This document shows positions 59,716-64,000 of a stretch of DNA of 64,000 bases, in pieces (position 1 is the stretch's first letter; each line of letters starts with the position of its first letter). Source of the stretch: Hydrogenophaga flava NBRC 102514 (GTDB lineage: Bacteria > Pseudomonadota > Gammaproteobacteria > Burkholderiales > Burkholderiaceae_C); NCBI RefSeq assembly GCF_001571145.1, contig NZ_BCTF01000019.1:1-64000 (forward strand), written 5' to 3'. The notes below the pieces were generated by a model that made no database searches, was not told where the DNA came from, and saw nothing but the letters and a program-made list of their open reading frames with translations. A program made the translations under genes and the position numbers.

Positions 59716-60771
59716 TCACCGCCCGGACGCCACATACCAGGTGCCGCGGCCGACACCCTGCTTGACCAGGCGGCCATCTCTGACGAGTTTGGCCAGGTGG
59801 GCTTTGATGGTGGCCCTGTTTGCACCGGTCTGTTGCTCGGCCAGGGCCGTGGTCAACCGGCCATGCTCTCTGGCCAGGGCCACCAGATCGGCGGACAGTT
59901 TCGGCAGCCGCTGGGACAGCAGTTGCTCTCTCTCGACCTTGACCGACAGGCGCTTGACCTGCGAGCTCAAGGACGAGAGAAAGAACACCAGCCAGGGCTG
60001 CCAGTTGGGAGTCTCGGTGCGAATCGTCCCCTGAGTCTGGCGCAGTGCGATGTAGTACCCCCCCTTGTTTTGTTCGATGATGCTTTCCAGTGAGCTGTAG
60101 GGCACGTAGCCATAGCCGAACTGCAGCATGAGCAGTGTGGTCAGGATGCGCGACAGGCGCCCGTTGCCGTCTTCGAACGGGTGAATCTCCAGGAACACCA
60201 CGACAAAGACCGAAACAATCAACAAGGGATGCAGGGTCTTGTTGTCGCGGGCGTACCGCACCCAGTCCACCAGCTCCTGCATGAGGCGCGGCGTGTCAAA
60301 TGGATTGGCAGTATCGAAGACCACGCCCACCTGCTGGCCTTCTTCATCAACGGCCACCACGCTGTTCGGCACTTTTTTGTAATGGCCGCGGTGGTGCGCG
60401 TCTTTGTCGGAATGGGTCAGCAGATCGCGGTGCAGTTGCTGGATGTGGTTTTCGTTGAAGGGGATGTGTTCCCAGGACGCGAAGAGCAGTTCCATCACCT
60501 CGGCATAGCCCGCCACCTCCTGTTCGTCGCGGGTGATGAATTTCTTGACCTTGAGGTTGGAGAGCAGGGCGTCCACCTCGGCATTGGTGAGCTTGCTGCC
60601 TTCAATGCGCGTCGATGAGGCGACGCTTTCAACAGTGGCCACGCGCCGCAGGGCCATGAGTCTTTCCGGAGCCAGAGAACCGAGCGCCCGCCACGCACCT
60701 TTGAACTCGTCAATCTGCGCGATGAGGGCCAGGATTTCTGGTGTGATGTGGATGCTGTCGGTTTTGAGCAT
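59716..60771 (-). CDS. Fic family protein (class II AMPylase-type)
   Basis: This 351-residue protein has the Fic core motif HPFEDGNGR at residues 197-205, with catalytic H197 and the phosphate-binding GNGR. The auto-inhibitory motif S-x-x-x-E-G is at residues 53-58 (STRIEG), placing it in class II, with the inhibitory helix N-terminal. A C-terminal winged-helix-like domain (about 290-350) follows. It should transfer AMP from ATP to a protein hydroxyl once inhibition is relieved. No separate antitoxin is encoded beside it. Confidence 0.92.
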   Translation of the reverse strand: MLKTDSIHITPEILALIAQIDEFKGAWRALGSLAPERLMALRRVATVESVASSTRIEGSKLTNAEVDALLSNLKVKKFITRDEQEVAGYAEVMELLFASWEHIPFNENHIQQLHRDLLTHSDKDAHHRGHYKKVPNSVVAVDEEGQQVGVVFDTANPFDTPRLMQELVDWVRYARDNKTLHPLLIVSVFVVVFLEIHPFEDGNGRLSRILTTLLMLQFGYGYVPYSSLESIIEQNKGGYYIALRQTQGTIRTETPNWQPWLVFFLSSLSSQVKRLSVKVEREQLLSQRLPKLSADLVALAREHGRLTTALAEQQTGANRATIKAHLAKLVRDGRLVKQGVGRGTWYVASGR

Positions 60772-60874
60772 ATCCGCAAATATATCCAGAAATATCCATA
60801 AATCTAGCGAACTCGATATTTACCCCGGTGGTACAGACCGAAAATCGGCATTGCTCTGCAAGAAACACATTCCC

Positions 60875-61300
60875 ATGACCCCCTGGCAACTCCAGCAAAT
60901 GATCAAAGCCTCCGGCTGGCCGCTGGCCGCGGAGCATCTCGCGCCCGGCGCCAACTTCAACGCGCGGCTCGACGGTGGGCTGGTGCCGCTGCACTGGGCC
61001 TGTGCGGGCGGCAAGGCGGGGGTGGTCAAGTTCATGATCGAGCACGGCGCCGACGTGCTGGACGCGGCGGCCGACGGGCAGACGCCGCTGACGATGGCGG
61101 GGGGCTCGGGCAGCTTTCAGGTGCTGATGCTGGTGATCGACCGGCTCAAGGCGCTGGGCGCGCCGCCGCCGGACGAGGCGCTGCGCCGGCAGATGGCCGA
61201 GACTTTCGGCCAGAGCCATACCGACGCGAAGAACCGGCTGCTGCAGACGCTGCGCGACTGGGACCGCATCGCGAAGAAGCAGCGCCCGCCGGCGGGCTGA
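60875..61300 (+). CDS. Ankyrin-repeat protein
   Basis: This 141-residue cytoplasmic protein has two or three ankyrin repeats: GLVPLHWACAGGKAGVVKFMIEHGADV (about residues 34-60) and DGQTPLTMAGGSGSFQVLMLVIDRLKALGAPP (about 66-97), followed by a helical basic tail. Ankyrin repeats mediate protein-protein contacts, and the partner is unknown. The ATG at 60875 is chosen because the first helix follows at once. The gene is divergent from the Fic gene across 103 bases. Confidence 0.82.
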   Translation: MTPWQLQQMIKASGWPLAAEHLAPGANFNARLDGGLVPLHWACAGGKAGVVKFMIEHGADVLDAAADGQTPLTMAGGSGSFQVLMLVIDRLKALGAPPPDEALRRQMAETFGQSHTDAKNRLLQTLRDWDRIAKKQRPPAG

Positions 61301-61315
61301 ATCTGGCCGTGGGTC

Positions 61316-62023
61316 TTAGGCCGCAGCGTCGCCCAGCCGCCGCTGGACGGCCGACTCCTCTTCCACCGCCTGCTCGAAGCGCTCCAGCCCGATCTGGTTG
61401 AGCACGCGCTTGAATTCGCGGGCCACCTCGGGTTTGAGGTCCGCAATCCGCCGGGCTGCGGCGAGCGACACCGCATCGAGTTCGTCCGCCGGCACGCAGC
61501 GGTAGACCAGGCCCCAAGCCAGCGCCTGCGCCGCGTCGAACGGCTCGCCCAGCAGCGTCAGCGCCTTGGCGCGCATGGGGCCGATGGCGGCGGGCAGGGT
61601 GGCCACCAGACCGCCGGTGACGAAGACGCCGAGCGAGGCCTCGGGCAGCTTGAAGCGCGCGTCGGCGGCGGCGAAGACGATGTCGGCGTTCATCGTCCAT
61701 TCGAAGCCGGCGCCGACCGTCCAGCCGTGCACTGCGGCGATGACGGGGCAGCGGTGCGCGACGATGGCGCGCGAGACCGCCTGCACCAGTTCCAGGTCGC
61801 GCTCGGTGGGCGCAGCGCTGATGTCGCGGCCGGCGCAGAAGGCGCGGCCATCGCCGCGCAGGCGGATGGCGCGCACCGCGGCGTCGGTGGCGGCGGCGTT
61901 GAGCGCTTCGAGCAGGGCCTCGGCCAGCGGGTTGTCAATGGCGTTGAGCTTGTCGGGACGGTTGAGCGTGAGCGTGAGGACGCCGGCTTCGCGCTCAAGG
62001 AGGAGTGTGGATGTGGAGGGCAT
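61316..62023 (-). CDS. Enoyl-CoA hydratase/isomerase family protein
   Basis: This 235-residue crotonase-fold protein has the CoA-binding and oxyanion segments AFCAGRDISA (about residue 61) and AAVHGWTVGAGFEWTMNADIVFAA (about 90-113), then ASLGVFVTGG. In the second oxyanion region the residue aligned with one usual catalytic Glu is Leu/Gly-containing, so it may be an isomerase, thioesterase or hydrolase rather than a true hydratase. It is a single gene converging on the ankyrin gene. Confidence 0.87.
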   Translation of the reverse strand: MPSTSTLLLEREAGVLTLTLNRPDKLNAIDNPLAEALLEALNAAATDAAVRAIRLRGDGRAFCAGRDISAAPTERDLELVQAVSRAIVAHRCPVIAAVHGWTVGAGFEWTMNADIVFAAADARFKLPEASLGVFVTGGLVATLPAAIGPMRAKALTLLGEPFDAAQALAWGLVYRCVPADELDAVSLAAARRIADLKPEVAREFKRVLNQIGLERFEQAVEEESAVQRRLGDAAA

Positions 62024-62141
62024 GGCACAGGCTAGCAGGGTTGCGGCGTGTAGGACCCGTCCTACCGCCAGACTGCGCCTTCACCGATGCCGGGGCGGCG
62101 GCACGGCCAACAGAATGGACTGCAACAGAAAGGAGTGCCTC

Positions 62142-62354
62142 ATGACACAACAGACTGGATACATCGTTGGCAAGGTGGAGTTCCGCCCGGGCGACGGTGC
62201 CCTGATGCGGATCCCGCAGGGCCCGGTGGACATTGAGACGAACCGGCTCGAAGCCACCCTGAGCTGGGTGGACGGCGAAACCCACGGCGCGGCGGCCATG
62301 CCGCTGACCGACTTCAAGCGCTACGTGACCAAGGGCGCAATTGCGCTGCCGTAG
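62142..62354 (+). CDS. Small hypothetical protein
   Basis: This 70-residue acidic protein, probably a small beta structure, contains GYIVGKVEFRPGDGALMRIPQGPVDIE followed by ATLSWVDGETHGAAAMPLTDFKRYVTKGAI. It starts at an ATG eight bases after an AAAGGAG site, which strongly supports translation. No family is recognised. It stands alone between a convergently ending membrane protein and the crotonase gene. Confidence 0.72.
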   Translation: MTQQTGYIVGKVEFRPGDGALMRIPQGPVDIETNRLEATLSWVDGETHGAAAMPLTDFKRYVTKGAIALP

Positions 62355-62369
62355 CCGGCCGCCGGGGGC

Positions 62370-62993
62370 CTACACACCGAGGTAGCGCCCCGGCTTGTGG
62401 TTGAGCGCGAGGATGGCGCCGATGGCCACGGCGCCCACCACCGACTGCGCCACCTGCAGCGGCGGCAGCACCCACAGGGCCGCCAGCACCACGACAAGGT
62501 CGACCGACATCTGCACCTTGCCGGCGCTGTAGCCCCGGGCCTGCTGCAGCCACTGCGCAAGGATGTTGACGCCGCCCACGCTGGCCTGGTGGCGCAGCAG
62601 GGCGAGCAGCCCGAAGCCGATGAGGAAACCGCCGAGCACCGAGGCGAGCCAGGGGTTGAGCAGTTCAAAGCGCACCACCTTGGGCGCCAGCGTGGTGCAG
62701 ACGGACACCAGGGCCACGGCACCGAAGCTCTTGAAGGTGAAGGCCGGGCCGAGCCGGAACCACGAGAGCACGAAGAACGGCAGGCTCAGCAGGAAGAAGA
62801 ACAGACCGAAGGGCAGGCCGCTGGCGTAGCTGGCGAGGAAGGCCACGCCCGCGACGCCGCCGGTGAGCAGGCCGGCGTGGCCGAACATGGTCATGCCCAG
62901 CGCGACGAAGAGCGAGCCGGCGATCAGCGCGTGGGTGTCGTCGAACCAGGAGTGGGCGGCGGGTGCGGTGGCGGTGGAGGCGGCGGGGTCCAT
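62370..62993 (-). CDS. YitT family membrane protein
   Basis: This 207-residue inner-membrane protein has about five to six hydrophobic segments. The YitT-family glycine-rich segment is GHAGLLTGGVAGVAFLASYASGLPFG (about residues 38-63), with GSFLIGFGLLALLRHQASVGGVNILA-like features around 125-150. The family is of unknown function, possibly transport. The ATG at 62993 is the best start, although no ribosome site is evident before it. It is divergent from the glycine-zipper gene. Confidence 0.85.
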   Translation of the reverse strand: MDPAASTATAPAAHSWFDDTHALIAGSLFVALGMTMFGHAGLLTGGVAGVAFLASYASGLPFGLFFFLLSLPFFVLSWFRLGPAFTFKSFGAVALVSVCTTLAPKVVRFELLNPWLASVLGGFLIGFGLLALLRHQASVGGVNILAQWLQQARGYSAGKVQMSVDLVVVLAALWVLPPLQVAQSVVGAVAIGAILALNHKPGRYLGV

Positions 62994-63100
62994 GTGCAGG
63001 GACAAGCATGGGATGTGCCATTGACACCGTTTGTCACGACCCGGCGGGCCAGCCGCCCTAGATTGCGCAGCGGAAGAACCGTCGTGAAAGGAAACAACAC

Positions 63101-63655
63101 ATGGACAAGTCGATGATCAAGGGCATGGCGGTGGGTGGCATCGCCATGGTGGTGCTCGGGGCCGGTGCGGTCACCGGGTACCAGAAGCTGGCGCAGCCGA
63201 AGGTGGCCGAGGTGGTCGCCGTGAAAGAGGTGCTGCAGACCGTGTCGACGCCACAGGTGCGCTGCGAGAACGTGGCGGTGCGCCGGCAGGCCCCGGTGCG
63301 GGACGAGCACCGCATCGCGGGCACGGTGATTGGCGGTGTGGCGGGCGGTCTGCTGGGCAACCAGATCGGCGGCGGCAACGGCAAGAAGGTGGCCACGGTG
63401 GCGGGCGCGGTGGCCGGGGGCTACGCCGGTAACCGAGTGCAAAAGAACTTGCAGGAAAACGACGTGGTCACGACCACCGAGCAGCGCTGCAGGACGGTGC
63501 AGCAGAAGTCGCAGCGGCTGGTGGGCTACGACGTGACCTACCGCCTGGGCGGCCAGGAGGGCAAGACGCGCACGTCTTTTGAACCCGGCGCCACGCTGCC
63601 GGTGAAGGACGGGCAGGTGGTGGTCACGCCGCCGCCGACGGAGGTGCGGTCTTAA
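63101..63655 (+). CDS. Glycine-zipper 2TM domain protein (SlyB/OmpA-associated type)
   Basis: This 184-residue protein has an N-terminal membrane segment (about residues 5-27) and a central glycine-zipper 2TM domain (GTVIGGVAGGLLGNQIGGGNGKKVATVAGAVAGGYAGNRVQ, about 75-115). A cysteine in EQRCRTVQ and a C-terminal strand region (YDVTYRLGGQEGKTRT) follow. Related proteins sit in the cell envelope. The N-terminus lacks a lipobox, so it is probably anchored in the inner membrane. The ATG follows AAAGGA. Confidence 0.87.
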   Translation: MDKSMIKGMAVGGIAMVVLGAGAVTGYQKLAQPKVAEVVAVKEVLQTVSTPQVRCENVAVRRQAPVRDEHRIAGTVIGGVAGGLLGNQIGGGNGKKVATVAGAVAGGYAGNRVQKNLQENDVVTTTEQRCRTVQQKSQRLVGYDVTYRLGGQEGKTRTSFEPGATLPVKDGQVVVTPPPTEVRS

Positions 63656-63674
63656 GCGGGTCCGGGCGCCGCGC

Positions 63675-64000
63675 TCACGCCGTCAGCGTGAGCAGGATGT
63701 CGGCATACCAGGCGCAGTTCAGCCCCAGGGATTCGTCCTGCACACGGTCGCGGTTGCCCATGTCCATGCGCGCCGAGTGCACGCCCAGCAGCTGCCAGGG
63801 CAGCGGTGCGCCGTCGCGCGTCATGGCATGGTGACGCGTCACCACCGCCGCCCCGCTGGTGCCCCGGTGGGTGCGCGCGTCGGTGAGAAAGAAACCCCGG
63901 CCCTGGAAACGCACACCGAACGGTGAGGCGATCGCCGCGTGGCGCAGCACCGGCAGCTGGTACACGGTGTCGCGGAAGCCCAGCGGGAAGCCGGCGATGC
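63675..64000 (-). CDS. Trypsin-like serine peptidase (partial, N-terminus outside the window)
   Basis: The frame is open to the window edge and encodes at least 107 residues of a C-terminal end. The segment THRGTSGAAVV carries the G-x-S-G nucleophile motif of trypsin-fold peptidases, and GFPLGFRDTVYQLPVLRHAAIASPFG precedes it as in bacterial Trypsin_2 proteins. The His and Asp of the triad would lie in the missing part. Substrate and localisation cannot be judged from the fragment. Confidence 0.75.
   Translation of the reverse strand, partial: IAGFPLGFRDTVYQLPVLRHAAIASPFGVRFQGRGFFLTDARTHRGTSGAAVVTRHHAMTRDGAPLPWQLLGVHSARMDMGNRDRVQDESLGLNCAWYADILLTLTA

Noticed and set aside
63005..63020. A third sigma-54-like match (minus strand, TGGCAC-N5-ATGCT) just upstream of the YitT-family gene
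   Set aside because: The expected transcription start would fall at the ATG at 62993 itself, leaving no ribosome site, and nothing nitrogen-related is nearby. Probably chance.

Overview
The window is high-GC, densely packed, operon-rich DNA typical of a Betaproteobacterium of the order Burkholderiales, probably Comamonadaceae. This is judged from codon usage, gene families and synteny style; no rRNA or marker gene is present to fix the genus. No rRNA, tRNA, CRISPR array or complete insertion sequence was recognised. Three stretches (about 34.1-36.6 kb, 42.1-49.5 kb and 58.7-60.8 kb) are visibly richer in A+T and hold accessory genes.

Layout. 0-1.5 kb: acylphosphatase, a small membrane protein, a PACE-like transporter and a thioredoxin-fold protein. 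1.5-5.2 kb: a GntR regulator followed by a complete polar amino-acid ABC transporter; its upstream region carries a sigma-54-type promoter, an NtrC-like site and palindromes that could bind the GntR protein. 5.2-7.0 kb: a three-gene MNIO (DUF692) cassette with a tiny Cys-x-x-Cys peptide, a candidate RiPP pathway. 7.1-12.8 kb: NAD salvage operon pncA-pncB-nadE-nadM/Nudix, divergent from nrtR with two operator-like palindromes between them. 13-17.8 kb: RNA-binding protein, metY, CoA-binding protein, ferredoxin, nitroreductase and a chemoreceptor. 17.9-31.6 kb: a large phosphonate locus. phnF, a DUF1045 2H-phosphoesterase-like gene, phnN and an EEP-family hydrolase run one way; phnGHIJ, a GNAT gene, phnKLM, phnCDE, a PhnZ-like HD oxygenase and an MFS transporter run the other. 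No phnP is visible. 31.6-34.1 kb: MarR regulator and a MobA-type aromatic hydroxylase. 34.1-36.5 kb: four small co-directional genes resembling orphan immunity genes. 36.6-42.1 kb: NIPSNAP, ArsR-like, LysR/SDR, hydrolase, GST and WYL regulator genes.

42.4-49.3 kb is a defence island. A minus-strand operon encodes a DUF3892 protein, a 422-residue CD-NTase, an E2-like protein, a second, different CD-NTase and an S-4TM membrane effector, i.e. a CBASS-like system with two nucleotide cyclase candidates. Next to it, on the opposite strand, are a response regulator and a large histidine kinase.

49.5-58.7 kb is a guanidine-degradation operon: permease, ATPase, two DUF1989 (carboxyguanidine deiminase-type) subunits, a urea/guanidine carboxylase and allophanate hydrolase. 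It is preceded by a guanidine-I (ykkC) riboswitch and a sigma-54-type promoter. The rest holds two small unknown genes, a Fic protein, an ankyrin protein, an enoyl-CoA hydratase, a YitT-family membrane protein, a glycine-zipper protein and a truncated serine protease. Nitrogen and phosphorus scavenging dominate the core part of the window, and defence or conflict genes dominate the A+T-richer inserts.
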